Counted from the stretch's first letter, positions 28,368-41,453 are shown. The stretch is DNA of 64,000 nt from an uncultured Bacteroidales bacterium (GCA_944325415.1 CALUZW010000003.1:1-64000); one strand, 5' to 3'. The notes: generated by a model from the sequence alone, not told the origin. Made by a program: numbers and translations.

Positions 28368-28865
28368 TTAGTTTTTATTCTCGATATCACTTAATAGTTT
28401 GTCGACCAACTCGGATTGTTGCTTATCTCCGGACAACTCTTTCCGCACAAGTTTTTCAGCTATCTGCAAAGCAAAATCACTGACCTGCTGACGGAATTGC
28501 CGTTCCGACTCTTTCCGGGCCAATTCTATCGACACATTGGCGGCATCGATTATCTTCTTGGCCTCTACTGTCGCTGCCTTACGGGCCTCCTCGATGATTT
28601 GGGTTTTCATCTGGGCCGCTTCGCGCAAGATTTCGAGCTGTTTCTGCTGAGCCTCGTTAATGAGTACACGAGCATTGTCGGTAGCATGTTCGAGCTGGCT
28701 TTTGGCCTCCTGTGCATAGGTTACGCCTTTATCGATAAGGTCGGCACGCTCGTCGACACTTTTCATAATGGCGGGCCATGCATATTTGGCCAATATCACA
28801 AAGAGAATGACAAACACAAGGAACATCCAGAATACCAATCCGAAATCGGGGGTAAACAGTTCCAT
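28368..28865 (-). CDS. atpF: Fo ATP synthase b subunit
   Basis: A 165-residue peripheral-stalk subunit. One N-terminal membrane helix (LVFWMFLVFVILFVILAKYAW) leads into a long charged helix of about 120 residues that dimerises and holds the stator. Length and layout are normal. It lies 22 bases after atpE. Confidence 0.95.
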   Translation of the reverse strand: MELFTPDFGLVFWMFLVFVILFVILAKYAWPAIMKSVDERADLIDKGVTYAQEAKSQLEHATDNARVLINEAQQKQLEILREAAQMKTQIIEEARKAATVEAKKIIDAANVSIELARKESERQFRQQVSDFALQIAEKLVRKELSGDKQQSELVDKLLSDIENKN

Positions 28866-28887
28866 GGTGTATCCTTTCTACTTTTGA

Positions 28888-30259
<1,372 letters not shown>

Positions 30260-30289
30260 CTCATTTTGTTTTATAGATAAGCATCGGGC

Positions 30290-30523
30290 TTATTTGAGGC
30301 ACACAACAACTCTGTTGTTGTTCACGTCTACAAATCCGCCTTCGGCTGCGAGTTTTTTTACCTCCCCTTGGCTTTCATACTCGATTTCACCGGCAGCAAG
30401 AGTCGACAAGAGTGAGGCATGGTCTTGCAGGACGGTAAACGAGCCCACCGTTCCCGGCAAAGTAACGCGGGCGACTTCGCCTTGGAACAGAACGCCTGTG
30501 GGAGAAATTATCTCGAGTGTCAT
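30290..30523 (-). CDS. atpC: F1 ATP synthase epsilon subunit, short form
   Basis: Only 77 residues: the N-terminal beta-sandwich that contacts gamma and the c-ring (ISPTGVLFQGEVARVTLPGT, ending in VDVNNNRVVVCLK) is complete, but the C-terminal helical hairpin that inhibits ATP hydrolysis in other bacteria is missing. The short form is usual in Bacteroidetes and implies another way, or none, of epsilon inhibition. It is 20 bases after atpD. Confidence 0.93.
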   Translation of the reverse strand: MTLEIISPTGVLFQGEVARVTLPGTVGSFTVLQDHASLLSTLAAGEIEYESQGEVKKLAAEGGFVDVNNNRVVVCLK

Positions 30524-30543
30524 AGTGTAGACGATTTAACCGA

Positions 30544-32082
<1,539 letters not shown>

Positions 32083-33159
32083 CTAAAAATGTATACCGAA
32101 AATGGTTATCAGCACCACAAGGAGCAGATTGACAAATCCTATGGGTACCAGATATTTCCATTCAAGGTTCAGGAGCTGGTCGATACGCAGACGGGGGAAT
32201 GTCCACTTGAACCACATGATGATAAACATCACAACGGCAGTCTTTCCAAAGAACCAAACGACCGAGGGGATATAATCCATCACCTGATTGAAAGCGTCCC
32301 AGCCGCCAATGTGCAGGGGCATCCAGCCACCCAGGAAGAGAAGGCTGGCTATTCCGGCCACGATAAACATGTTCAGGTATTCTGCCAGATAATAGAATCC
32401 GAAATGGATACCCGAATATTCGGTGTGATAACCGGCCGTCAGCTCCGACTCGGCCTCGGGAAGGTCAAACGGGCCACGGTTGGTCTCGGCCGTTCCTGCG
32501 ATGAGATAGATGACAAAGGCAATGATCATGGGAATGTGTCCCGTGAAAATGAACCAGCCGCGGCTTTGCAACTCAACCAACTGTGAGGTCTGCATCGTAC
32601 CGGCGAAGACAACGACGGCAAGCATCGAGAGGCCGATGGAAAGCTCGTAGCTCACCATCTGCGCGCCGCTTCGCATGGCGCCGATGAGGGTAAACTTGTT
32701 ATTACTCGACCAGCCGGCCAGGAGTATACCCAGCACACCTATCGACGAAACTGCCATGATGAAGAATACGCCGATGTTGAAATCGAGTACCTGCAATCCG
32801 CGACCGAAAGGCATACAGCCGAACGTAAGCATCGAGGCGAGTATCACCAGATATGGGGCGAGATTGAAGAGGAATCTGTCGCTGTGCTTGATGGAAATAA
32901 GCTCCTTGATGAGGATTTTTATCATGTCGGCCACGCTCTGAAAGAGTCCGTAAGGGCCTACCCGGTTGGGACCGAGACGACACTGGAAGAAGGCACATAT
33001 CTTACGTTCGCCGTAAATCAATGCCAGGGCGATAAGTGCATATAGCAACAGGAGGGCAACCCCTATCAGCACAAACTCGACCAAAAGGGCGCCCCACTCG
33101 GGCATATACTCTCTCAGGAAAGTGTCAATCCAGCGTGTTACTATCGAAAAATCGAACAT
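32083..33159 (-). CDS. nuoH: NADH-quinone oxidoreductase subunit H
   Basis: A 358-residue membrane subunit that lines the quinone channel, with eight helices. [23 protein letters not shown] is the family signature and [29 protein letters not shown] holds the acidic loop that couples quinone reduction to pumping. In Bacteroides nuoI normally follows; here atpD does. Confidence 0.96.
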   Translation of the reverse strand: MFDFSIVTRWIDTFLREYMPEWGALLVEFVLIGVALLLLYALIALALIYGERKICAFFQCRLGPNRVGPYGLFQSVADMIKILIKELISIKHSDRFLFNLAPYLVILASMLTFGCMPFGRGLQVLDFNIGVFFIMAVSSIGVLGILLAGWSSNNKFTLIGAMRSGAQMVSYELSIGLSMLAVVVFAGTMQTSQLVELQSRGWFIFTGHIPMIIAFVIYLIAGTAETNRGPFDLPEAESELTAGYHTEYSGIHFGFYYLAEYLNMFIVAGIASLLFLGGWMPLHIGGWDAFNQVMDYIPSVVWFFGKTAVVMFIIMWFKWTFPRLRIDQLLNLEWKYLVPIGFVNLLLVVLITIFGIHF

Positions 33160-33209
33160 ATTGTTTGCGGGTTATATTTGATTCTACTTAATAAGGTGAT
33201 TTCTGGAGG

Positions 33210-34838
33210 TCAACGGTCGATATCGGGTACTACATAATCGAGCGAACCGCCGATGGTGATAAGGTCGGCTATCTTGGCTCCTCTCACGAGATGGTCTACG
33301 ACACCCACCAATGCAAATCCCGGCGATACGACTTTGAGACGGTAAGGTGTCTTGTCGCCCCGGCTTTCGAGGTAGATGCCGAAAGCTCCACGCGAGGCTT
33401 CCACCTGTTTGAAGTAGCGGCCCTCGGGTACCTTGATAATGGGTTTGGTCTTGACGGCATAGTCGCCTTCGGGTATATTATCGACGAGCTGTTCGAGAAT
33501 GTGAAGCGATTGCACAATCTCTTCGAGACGCACGTTGTAACGGGCATAGGAGTCGCCCTCGTGCGACAGCACTTCGTCGAACTGTACCTTGTCATAGGCA
33601 GCATAGGGAGTGCGCTTGCGCACGTCGCAGGCCCAACCCGAGGCACGACCCGTAGGACCGGTCGCATTGTAACGTATGGCATCTTCGAGCGAAAGGTGTC
33701 CGACGCCTATCATACGGTTACGGGCGATAACATTGCCGGTAAACACTTCATTGTATTCTTTCAGGCGCGCGGGCATGATTTTGATGAATTCCTTGACCTT
33801 GCGCTGGAAATCGGGGTGTATGTCGGCCATGACACCACCGATGGTGTTATAGTTCATCGACATGCGGGCACCGCAGGTCTCCTCAAAGATGTCGAGTACC
33901 AGCTCCCGCTCACGGAATCCGTAGAAGAAGGCGGTCAAGGCACCGAGGTCCATGCACAGGGTTGAGAAGAAGAGCAGGTGCGAAGAGATACGCATCAACT
34001 CGTCCATCATCGTGCGGATATACTGGGCACGCTGGGGAACTTCGAGTTGCAGGGCATCTTCGATACACATGCACAGGGCGTGACGGTTCTGATGGGCCGA
34101 GAGATAATCGAGACGGTCGGTCATGTGGAGGGTCTGCGGATAGGTCATGCCTTCCCACAGTTTTTCTATACCGCGGTGTATGTAACCGCAATGCACATCG
34201 ACCTTCTTGATAATTTCACCTTCGAGAGAGGTGCGGAAACGCAATACACCGTGGGTAGCGGGGTGCTGCGGACCGATATTGACGATATAATCGTTTTTCT
34301 CAAAGATGTCGACAACTTTCTTTTCTACCTTTCCGTCAGGGCTCATGGCCAGCGAAATGGTTGTGTCGGCACACTCTTCGTTGGTCTCGGGTATGGGGTT
34401 GTTTTCCCGGCTGGTGTCGTAATCTTTACGCAGGGGGTAGCCGTTCCAGTCTTCACGGAGGAAGATGCGACGCATATCGGGGTGGCCAATAAAACGAATA
34501 CCGTAGAAGTCGTAGACCTCACGCTCTTCAAAATTGGCATTGGCCCAGATATCGCTCACCGAATAAAGTATCGGATCTTTACGGTCGGCCGTTGCGGCTT
34601 TGAGAATCACCCAATGGTTGTATTTTACCGAGTTGAGGTAGTAGACCACACCCAGCGTCTCGCCCCAGTCCATTCCGACAAGGGCCGCCAGGTTATCAAA
34701 CTGCAACTCGCCGTCGTCGTGCAAGTAACGGGCCAAGGCGGGCAGTTTCTCGGCCGGGACGGCGAAGGTAGGGTATTGACCCTCTTCATAAACAGCTTCC
34801 GGGAGGAAAGCGGCTATCTTTTCTTGTATATTTGCCAT
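33210..34838 (-). CDS. nuoCD: NADH-quinone oxidoreductase fused subunits C and D
   Basis: The 542-residue fusion has the NuoC domain at about residues 1-150 (EREVYDFYGIRFIGHPDMRRIFLREDWNGYPLRKD) and the NuoD domain from about 180 to the end (NIGPQHPATHGVLRF, with the quinone-site His), ending in VVPDIDR. Fusion of C and D is usual in Bacteroidetes and E. coli. It follows nuoB by 18 bases and precedes nuoH by 50. Confidence 0.96.
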   Translation of the reverse strand: MANIQEKIAAFLPEAVYEEGQYPTFAVPAEKLPALARYLHDDGELQFDNLAALVGMDWGETLGVVYYLNSVKYNHWVILKAATADRKDPILYSVSDIWANANFEEREVYDFYGIRFIGHPDMRRIFLREDWNGYPLRKDYDTSRENNPIPETNEECADTTISLAMSPDGKVEKKVVDIFEKNDYIVNIGPQHPATHGVLRFRTSLEGEIIKKVDVHCGYIHRGIEKLWEGMTYPQTLHMTDRLDYLSAHQNRHALCMCIEDALQLEVPQRAQYIRTMMDELMRISSHLLFFSTLCMDLGALTAFFYGFRERELVLDIFEETCGARMSMNYNTIGGVMADIHPDFQRKVKEFIKIMPARLKEYNEVFTGNVIARNRMIGVGHLSLEDAIRYNATGPTGRASGWACDVRKRTPYAAYDKVQFDEVLSHEGDSYARYNVRLEEIVQSLHILEQLVDNIPEGDYAVKTKPIIKVPEGRYFKQVEASRGAFGIYLESRGDKTPYRLKVVSPGFALVGVVDHLVRGAKIADLITIGGSLDYVVPDIDR

Positions 34839-34856
34839 TAAAGGAAAACTTGCGGG

Positions 34857-35447
34857 TTAATCTTCGGATTCTTCTATCGGTTTCTGCTCCTGACGGTTTA
34901 CGCCGCCGAAATATTTTTCGAGCTTGACTTTGCGCTGCAACTGCATCATGCCGTAAAGCATGGCTTCGGGCCGGGGCGGACAGCCGGGTATATACACATC
35001 GACGGGCAATATCTCGCCTACACCGTTGAGCACATGATAAGAGTTTTTGAACGGACCGCCCGAAACAGCACAACCGCCAACGGCTATGACATATTTCGGC
35101 TCGGCCATCTGGTCGTAAAGACGCCGCAGTACGGGGGCCATTTTGTGTACTATCGTGCCGGCGACCATGATAAAGTCGGCCTGACGCGGACTGGCACGGG
35201 CCACCTCAAACCCGAATCGCGCCATGTCATAGCGCGCAGCTCCTACCGACATAAATTCGATACCGCAACAGCTGGTAGCGAACGTAAGCGGCCAGAGAGA
35301 ATTGGATCGGCCCCAATTTATAACGTCGTCGAGGACCCCCATCACCACATTTGTACCGTTGGCGCGGAGCTCCTCAACCATTTTTTCGAGCGACTCATTA
35401 TCCTTGAAGTCCTCGTATTTCATCGACTTTATCTTCGGTTTTTTCAT
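34857..35447 (-). CDS. nuoB: NADH-quinone oxidoreductase subunit B
   Basis: A 196-residue subunit that holds cluster N2, the last before quinone. The Cys ligands are visible as the adjacent pair in [10 protein letters not shown], then [10 protein letters not shown] and IPGCPPRPE. The ATG at 35447 overlaps the nuoA stop (ATGA) and gives the normal N-terminus [14 protein letters not shown]; ATGs at 35453 and 35474 would extend it into nuoA. Confidence 0.95.
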   Translation of the reverse strand: MKKPKIKSMKYEDFKDNESLEKMVEELRANGTNVVMGVLDDVINWGRSNSLWPLTFATSCCGIEFMSVGAARYDMARFGFEVARASPRQADFIMVAGTIVHKMAPVLRRLYDQMAEPKYVIAVGGCAVSGGPFKNSYHVLNGVGEILPVDVYIPGCPPRPEAMLYGMMQLQRKVKLEKYFGGVNRQEQKPIEESED

Positions 35448-35794
35448 TTCCATTCCAATGCTCCTTTCTTCCATGCATAGGCAAGGCCGAATACAAGGAT
35501 TACCAAGAAAAACAAAATGTTTACCAATCCGGCAACACCCAAATCACGGACGATAACCGCCCACGGAAAGAGAAGCACCGTCTCGACATCGAACATCAAG
35601 AACAGAATGGCAAACAGATAATATCCCACCTTAAACTGCATCCACGATGTTCCGTGTGTGGGAATACCGCACTCATAGGCCTCTCCTTTCTGCCTGTTGT
35701 ATGAGCGGGGTGAGATGAACCATGCGATGAGCAGGGCTGCCGTCACCAGCACGATGCCGGTAAGGAAGACGACTACTAACAATGACAAATTCAT
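35444..35794 (-). CDS. nuoA: NADH-quinone oxidoreductase subunit A
   Basis: A 116-residue subunit with three membrane helices. [41 protein letters not shown] is the family signature, including the loop Cys and the helix-2 Asp/Glu. It is the first gene of the nuo-atp-nuo block. The gap upstream (35795-36054) has a candidate promoter and no other gene. Confidence 0.95.
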   Translation of the reverse strand: MNLSLLVVVFLTGIVLVTAALLIAWFISPRSYNRQKGEAYECGIPTHGTSWMQFKVGYYLFAILFLMFDVETVLLFPWAVIVRDLGVAGLVNILFFLVILVFGLAYAWKKGALEWK

Positions 35795-35915
35795 TTTACC
35801 TATATCAAACTAACAACTTGTTATTCAATACTTTGTTAAATAAACAGAAATAACGAAGCCCTTTCTGCAAGACTTCGAAAAGAATGGGTATGAACCTCTT
35901 TTTTCAAAACTGCTT

Positions 35916-35947
35916 CAAAGTAACAGAATAAAATGCAGCTGGGCAAA
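35916..35947 (-). promoter_or_regulatory. Candidate promoter of the nuo-atp-nuo operon
   Basis: On the minus strand TTTG (35944-35947) is followed after 20 bases by TTACTTTG (35916-35923), which differs from TAnnTTTG at one position. Transcription would start near 35909, giving a leader of about 115 bases. A second weaker box, TTAGTTTG, is at 35806-35813. Confidence 0.45.
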
Positions 35948-36054
35948 TTATTTCCTCAAAAATCGACTTTGCGAACAACTTTTTTAGCACTTCCCAAACA
36001 TTTATTTACACTTCTCCGCCACATCATTTTTCTTTATTAAATAGGTGCAGCAAA

Positions 36055-36085
36055 TTGTCTTTTTGACAAAAATACACTATCTTTG
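36055..36085 (+). promoter_or_regulatory. Promoter of lpxK
   Basis: TTG (36055-36057), 20 bases, then TATCTTTG (36078-36085) is a complete match to the Bacteroidetes promoter, with about 60 bases to the ATG. Confidence 0.75.
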
Positions 36086-36146
36086 CTAAGAGTTATCGGC
36101 ACAACCCGTACCTTTATATGTTATACCGACAGAAACAACCCGTCTC

Positions 36147-37277
36147 ATGAACAACCAACCGTCTGCCTCCGAAATGAAACTATACCCATTGCTCACCCCT
36201 CTTTCGTGGCTTTACGGGGCTGCCGTATGGGTACGCAACCAACTGTTTGACTGGAACATATTACCCACAGAGAGTTTTGAAATTCCCGTCATCAGCGTCG
36301 GAAACATTACGGTCGGAGGCACCGGAAAAACACCCCACATCGAGCATCTCATACGCGCACTCTCGGAGTCGTCGTTCAAGATAGCGGTTCTGAGCCGCGG
36401 ATACAAACGGCACACGCGGGGGTTCAGGCTGGTCACCATGTCGTCGACCGCTGCCGAGGTAGGCGATGAGCCGTTACAAATCAAGCACAAGTTTCCGACG
36501 GCCGTCGTCGCAGTCGACGCCAACCGCCGTCGCGGGATACGCAAGCTCATGGAACAAGCGCCCGACATCGACCTCGTCCTGCTCGACGACGCCTACCAGC
36601 ACCGCTATGTCACCCCCTCGATGTCGATACTCCTCACCAGCTACGAACGCATGATTTACGACGACAAGCTGCTGCCCGCCGGCAGGCTGAGAGAACCTGT
36701 CGACGAAAAGTCGCGCGCCAACATCGTCATCGTCACCAAGTGCCCCGAAACGCTCAAACCCATCGACTACCGGCTGCTGGCCAAACACCTCAACCTCTAC
36801 CCCTACCAGAGCCTCTACTTCACCAGCCTCCTCTACGACGAGCTGAAAGCCGTATTCCCGGCCGAGAACAGCCGGCGCATCACCGTAGAACAACTGCGCG
36901 AAGAGCCCGACGAGGTACTGCTCGTCGCCGGTATCGCCTCACCCGAACTCTTTGCCGGATACATCGGGCAATACACCACCCACACACGGTTGTGGAACTT
37001 CGGCGACCACCACGAATTCTCCTCCCGCGACCTGCGCAAAATCGAGAAGTGGATAGCCTCGGCCGACGAAAACGGCCGCCATGGATACGTCATCGTAACC
37101 GAAAAAGATGCCGCCCGCCTGCTCCACAGCCCGAAAGTTTCGCCGCTGCTGAAAAGCCGGCTCTATTACCTGCCCCTGCGCATACACTTCATGCTCGGAC
37201 AGGAAAGCGCATTCAACCAGCAAGTCAAGGAATCTGTCGTGCGTTTCCGCCGGCAGATGATTCAGAAGAAAAAATAA
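36147..37277 (+). CDS. lpxK: Tetraacyldisaccharide 4'-kinase (lipid A synthesis)
   Basis: The 376-residue inner-membrane-associated kinase phosphorylates the 4' position of the lipid A disaccharide precursor. The N-terminal amphipathic region (LLTPLSWLYGAAVWVRNQLFDW) and the P-loop GNITVGGTGKTP are diagnostic, and LLDDAYQHR is the conserved catalytic-site motif. An internal ATG at 36174 is an alternative start. purine nucleoside phosphorylase and thiL follow closely, an arrangement I recall from other Bacteroidales. Confidence 0.95.
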   Translation: MNNQPSASEMKLYPLLTPLSWLYGAAVWVRNQLFDWNILPTESFEIPVISVGNITVGGTGKTPHIEHLIRALSESSFKIAVLSRGYKRHTRGFRLVTMSSTAAEVGDEPLQIKHKFPTAVVAVDANRRRGIRKLMEQAPDIDLVLLDDAYQHRYVTPSMSILLTSYERMIYDDKLLPAGRLREPVDEKSRANIVIVTKCPETLKPIDYRLLAKHLNLYPYQSLYFTSLLYDELKAVFPAENSRRITVEQLREEPDEVLLVAGIASPELFAGYIGQYTTHTRLWNFGDHHEFSSRDLRKIEKWIASADENGRHGYVIVTEKDAARLLHSPKVSPLLKSRLYYLPLRIHFMLGQESAFNQQVKESVVRFRRQMIQKKK

Positions 37278-37296
37278 CCCTCAAAAAACGACCGTC

Positions 37297-38109
37297 ATGC
37301 TCGAACAGATAAAAGAGACCGCCGCCTACATATCCAGGCAATTCGGGTCAATTCCCTCCGTCGCCATCATTCTGGGAACCGGACTGGGCGAACTGGCCGG
37401 ACACATTACCGACCGCCAGGAGTTACCCTATGCACAGATTCCACACTTCCCCCTGTCGACCGTCGAAGGGCACAGCGGCAAGCTTATCAAGGGTCGCCTC
37501 GGCAACCGCGAGATAATTGCCATGCAGGGCCGTTTCCACTACTACGAAGGCTACACCATGCAGCAAGTAACCTACCCGGTGCGGGTCATGCAGCAACTGG
37601 GGGTAAAAACGCTTTTCGTATCCAATGCGGCCGGCGGCATGAACCCTGACTTCAAGGTAGGCGACCTCATGCTCATCACCGACCACATCAACACCTTTCC
37701 CGACCACCCTCTGCGCGGGAAAAACTACGATGAACTCGGGCCCCGTTTTCCCGACATGAGCGGCGCCTATACCCCCCGGCTCATAGCCAAAGCCCTCGAC
37801 ATAGCCCGCCGCAACGGCATTACCGTGCAACAGGGCGTCTACGCCGGCACCCAGGGGCCCTCGTTTGAGACACCGGCCGAGTACCGCTACTTCCGCACCA
37901 TAGGGGGCGACGCCGTAGGCATGTCGACCGTACCCGAAGTCATCGTTGCCCACCATGCCGGCATGGAGGTCTTTGCCATCTCGGTCATTACCGACTTGGG
38001 CGGCTTCGGCGACATCGTCAAATGCTCGCACGAAGAGGTACAGAAGGCAGCCGCCGAAGCCCAGCCCCGCATGACCCTCATCATGCGACAGCTCATCGAA
38101 GAAATGTAA
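37297..38109 (+). CDS. Purine nucleoside phosphorylase
   Basis: A 270-residue trimeric-type (PNP/MTAP family) enzyme that splits purine nucleosides with phosphate to base and ribose-1-phosphate in purine salvage. Visible motifs: LGTGLGELAGHI with the phosphate-binding region, GHSGKLIKG, MQGRFHYYEGY, SNAAGGMNP, and the base-binding TYGPSFETPAE equivalent GTQGPSFETPAEYR with VGMSTVPEVIVA. It lies 19 bases after lpxK, so they are cotranscribed. Confidence 0.95.
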   Translation: MLEQIKETAAYISRQFGSIPSVAIILGTGLGELAGHITDRQELPYAQIPHFPLSTVEGHSGKLIKGRLGNREIIAMQGRFHYYEGYTMQQVTYPVRVMQQLGVKTLFVSNAAGGMNPDFKVGDLMLITDHINTFPDHPLRGKNYDELGPRFPDMSGAYTPRLIAKALDIARRNGITVQQGVYAGTQGPSFETPAEYRYFRTIGGDAVGMSTVPEVIVAHHAGMEVFAISVITDLGGFGDIVKCSHEEVQKAAAEAQPRMTLIMRQLIEEM

Positions 38110-38154
38110 ACCTCACAACCAGTCTCTTCATACACACACATTCACAACACACCC

Positions 38155-39225
38155 ATGGAGCATAAACCCCAGACCGATATTTCCACCCTCGGCGAGTTTG
38201 GCCTCATACGGCACCTCACCGAGAATTTTCCTCCCCGAAACGCATCGACCCTCAAAGGTGTGGGCGACGATGCCGCCGTACTCGACTACGGAAACAAGCG
38301 CACCCTCGTCACCACCGACCTGCTGCTCGAAGGCATACACTTCGACCTCACCTACGTCCCGCTGAAACACCTCGGCTACAAATCGGCCGTCGTCAACTTC
38401 TCCGACATCTACGCCATGAACGGACGTCCCCGCCAGATTACCGTCTCGCTGGGACTCTCCAAACGCTTCTCGGTCGAAGACATGGAAGAGCTGTATGCCG
38501 GCATACAGCTGGCCTGCAACATCTACGGCGTCGACCTGGTAGGCGGAGACACCTCGGCCTCACTCACCGGGCTCACCATCAGCATCACCTGCATCGGCGA
38601 AGGTGAAGAGGGAAAAATCGTGTACCGCAACGGCGCCCGGGAAAACGACCTCATCTGCGTAAGCGGCGACCTCGGTGCCGCCTACATGGGGTTGCAACTG
38701 CTCGAACGCGAAAAACATGTCTACGCCGGCGAAAGCGACTTCACCCCCGCCTTTGAAGGCAAAGAGTATATTCTCGAACGCCAACTCAAACCCGAAGCCC
38801 GGAAAGACATCATTGCCGAGCTCGACAAGCGGCACATTGTCCCCACCGCCATGATGGACATCTCCGACGGACTCTCTTCGGAACTGCACCACATCTGCAC
38901 CCAGAGCCACACCGGCTGCCGCATCTACGAAGAGCGCATACCCATCGATTACCAGACCGCCGTCATGGCCGAAGAGCTCAACATGAGCCTCGTTACCGCC
39001 GCCCTCAACGGCGGTGAAGACTACGAACTGCTCTTCACCGTGCCGCTCGGCAGCCACGACGAAGTAGCCGCCATACCCGGTGTACACATCATCGGCCACA
39101 TCACGGCCCCTTCGCTGGGACTCTACATGATTTCCCGCGACGGCAACGAAATAGAACTTCGCGCACAAGGCTGGAATTCTCTCTCGGAAGAGAGCGACGA
39201 CAAAACGACAGAGGCCTCAGAATAA
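38155..39225 (+). CDS. thiL: Thiamine-monophosphate kinase
   Basis: The 356-residue enzyme phosphorylates thiamine monophosphate to the active cofactor. Motifs GVGDDAAVL, TTDLLLEGIHF, LVGGDTSAS, MDISDGLSSEL and NGGEDYELLFTV are those of ThiL (AIR synthase-like fold). Normal length with a slightly longer acidic C-terminus. It lies 45 bases after the phosphorylase gene. No thiamine riboswitch is visible nearby. Confidence 0.95.
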   Translation: MEHKPQTDISTLGEFGLIRHLTENFPPRNASTLKGVGDDAAVLDYGNKRTLVTTDLLLEGIHFDLTYVPLKHLGYKSAVVNFSDIYAMNGRPRQITVSLGLSKRFSVEDMEELYAGIQLACNIYGVDLVGGDTSASLTGLTISITCIGEGEEGKIVYRNGARENDLICVSGDLGAAYMGLQLLEREKHVYAGESDFTPAFEGKEYILERQLKPEARKDIIAELDKRHIVPTAMMDISDGLSSELHHICTQSHTGCRIYEERIPIDYQTAVMAEELNMSLVTAALNGGEDYELLFTVPLGSHDEVAAIPGVHIIGHITAPSLGLYMISRDGNEIELRAQGWNSLSEESDDKTTEASE

Positions 39226-39257
39226 ACCCTATCTTACCACATAAAGGACAGACCGCC

Positions 39258-40328
39258 ATGCAAGCAAAATTTTTCGGAGCCGCAGCCCTGCTGTTTTTAG
39301 CAACAGCCTGTGGCCAGAAATTCACCGTAACGGCCGAATGCGACGCCAGCAGCAACGGCAAGCAGGCCTACATCATCGACTTCACAACCGAGCAACCCAT
39401 CGACAGCGTCGTGGTAAACAGCAATCGGGCCGTATTCAAAGGGAAGACCGACGCGACACGGCTGTGCCAACTCTTCGTCGACTCGCCCAGCGGCGAAAGC
39501 GCCGTCTTCATTCTCGAAAAGGGCAACATCGCCATCGACCCCCTGAACTGGACCGTAGCAGGCACCCCGCAGAACGACTCCCTGCAAAACTTCTACACCG
39601 CTGTCAGAGAGATGCAGGAACAATTCTTTGCCCGCCATCAGGCCCTGGCCGGCACCGATTCCGACACCGAAGCCCAGAGCATCGCCCTGCAAAAAGAGAT
39701 GATAGCCTCGCTCGGCAATATCTCCTCGCGGTATGTAAAGACCATGCCGGGAAGCTGCGTCGCCACATACGCCTTGGCCAACTGGCTCAATGCGCTGGTA
39801 GGTAGCGACGACTTCGACGAAGCCGCGGCTCTCGTAACGGAACACGACATGCAATATCCCATCGTGAGCCGAGCCATCGAGACCGACAAACAGCTCAAAG
39901 CCACCCGGCCGGGAGCCATGTTTACCGACTTCACCGTCCTGAACGGCAATCTCGACGGCACCTCGGTATCACTCTCCGACTATGTAGGCAAAGGGAAATA
40001 TGTGCTGGTCGACTTTTGGGCATCGTGGTGCGGCCCCTGCCGGGGCGAGATACCCAACCTCAAAGAAATCTACAAGCAACATGCCGGCGACGATTTTGAA
40101 ATCGTAAGCGTTGCCGTATGGGACAAGCGCGAAGCTACCCTCAAAGCCCTTGAAGAAGAGCAACTGCCCTGGCCCCAGATTATCGACGCCGGACAGATAC
40201 CGACCGAACTTTACGGCATTGACGGCATACCCCAAATCATGCTCTTCGCCCCCGACGGCACCATCGTTGCCCGCGACCTGAGAGGCGACAACCTGAAACA
40301 GCTCATTTCCAAAACACTTCCAAAATAA
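39258..40328 (+). CDS. TlpA-like thioredoxin-fold lipoprotein (DUF4369-type N-terminus), copy 1
   Basis: A 356-residue lipoprotein (lipobox LATAC) with an N-terminal beta-rich DUF4369-like domain, a helical middle and a C-terminal thioredoxin fold with active site FWASWCGPCRGEIP. Such proteins work as thiol-disulfide oxidoreductases in the periplasm, typically keeping cysteines reduced. The gene directly downstream is a paralog; the last 120 residues of the two are far more alike than the first 200. It is 32 bases from thiL and may be cotranscribed. Confidence 0.88.
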   Translation: MQAKFFGAAALLFLATACGQKFTVTAECDASSNGKQAYIIDFTTEQPIDSVVVNSNRAVFKGKTDATRLCQLFVDSPSGESAVFILEKGNIAIDPLNWTVAGTPQNDSLQNFYTAVREMQEQFFARHQALAGTDSDTEAQSIALQKEMIASLGNISSRYVKTMPGSCVATYALANWLNALVGSDDFDEAAALVTEHDMQYPIVSRAIETDKQLKATRPGAMFTDFTVLNGNLDGTSVSLSDYVGKGKYVLVDFWASWCGPCRGEIPNLKEIYKQHAGDDFEIVSVAVWDKREATLKALEEEQLPWPQIIDAGQIPTELYGIDGIPQIMLFAPDGTIVARDLRGDNLKQLISKTLPK

Positions 40329-40337
40329 CCCTGCTCT

Positions 40338-41414
40338 ATGAAGAAATTCTTTCTCTTCCTGGCTCCTGCCCTGCTGCTCACCGCATGCAGCAAACCTTAC
40401 AGCATAACCGTAGACTGTGAGGAAATCAACGACAGTACGACTGTTTACCTCACCGACTATTTCACGGGCGACACGCTCAACAGCACCCACTTCACCGACG
40501 GTAAAGCCCTCTTCTCGGGCGAAACCGGAAAAGATTTCGTCGGAGAAGTTGTTTTCCAAGAAAAGTCGGCCATCTTTGTCGTAGAACCCGGAGATGTACA
40601 AATCACCTTCAACCCGGTATTTGACATCATCTATGAAATAAGCGGCACCGAACTCAACGACTCACTGGCTACCATACAAGCCCAGAGCATCAGCCAACAG
40701 TTCGGCCACCTGTTCCAAGTACTTGCCCTCGACTCCAAGGCACCCACCTTTGAAAAGACCCGCGACAGCATCAACGCCGTCAACAACGACATTCTGCTCA
40801 ACATCTACAAGGAGGGCGCCCTCAAATACACCGGCACCCCCATCGGCGACTACTGCGTAAGCGAGTGGCTCAGCTACGCCATCGGAAGCGACGACTTCGA
40901 CGAGGCTCTCAGCAACGTACCCTCAAAAATCAAAGAGTCGGCCGCCATACAAAAGTCGGTAACCATACACCGCGGCATGCAGACCAACCGTCCGGGCAGC
41001 CGCTTTGTCGACTTCACCATCGAGAACGGTAACCTCGACGGCACCCCCGTATCTCTCTCCGATTATGTAGGCAAGGGCAAATATGTGCTGGTCGACTTCT
41101 GGGCATCGTGGTGCGCTCCCTGCCGGGGCGGTATACCGGGCATCAAGAAACTCTATGAGAAATATGCCGGCGACAACTTCGAAGTGGTAAGCGTAGCCGT
41201 ATGGGACGAACGTGACGCCACCCTCAAAGCTCTCGAAGAGGAGCAGATGCCCTGGCCGCAAATCATCGACGCACAAGACATTCCCTCGGGAATCTATGGC
41301 TTCAAGGGCATACCCCAGGTTATCCTCTTCTCGCCCGACGGCACCATCATCGCCCGCGACCTGCACGGCAAAGCCATCGACGAGGCCGTAGAAAAAGCCC
41401 TGAACAACCTGTAA
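40338..41414 (+). CDS. TlpA-like thioredoxin-fold lipoprotein, copy 2
   Basis: A 358-residue lipoprotein (lipobox LLTAC) with the same domains as its upstream paralog, 9 bases away. The active site here is FWASWCAPCRGGIP: CAPC in place of CGPC, which would change the redox potential, so the two copies may not be interchangeable. The region from LSDYVGKGKYVLVDFWASWC onward is nearly the same in both, also in DNA, while the N-terminal domains have diverged, which points to gene conversion or selection on the catalytic part. Confidence 0.88.
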   Translation: MKKFFLFLAPALLLTACSKPYSITVDCEEINDSTTVYLTDYFTGDTLNSTHFTDGKALFSGETGKDFVGEVVFQEKSAIFVVEPGDVQITFNPVFDIIYEISGTELNDSLATIQAQSISQQFGHLFQVLALDSKAPTFEKTRDSINAVNNDILLNIYKEGALKYTGTPIGDYCVSEWLSYAIGSDDFDEALSNVPSKIKESAAIQKSVTIHRGMQTNRPGSRFVDFTIENGNLDGTPVSLSDYVGKGKYVLVDFWASWCAPCRGGIPGIKKLYEKYAGDNFEVVSVAVWDERDATLKALEEEQMPWPQIIDAQDIPSGIYGFKGIPQVILFSPDGTIIARDLHGKAIDEAVEKALNNL

Positions 41415-41453
41415 TCCTTCATACACACAACAACATTATTATTAACCTCGTAC

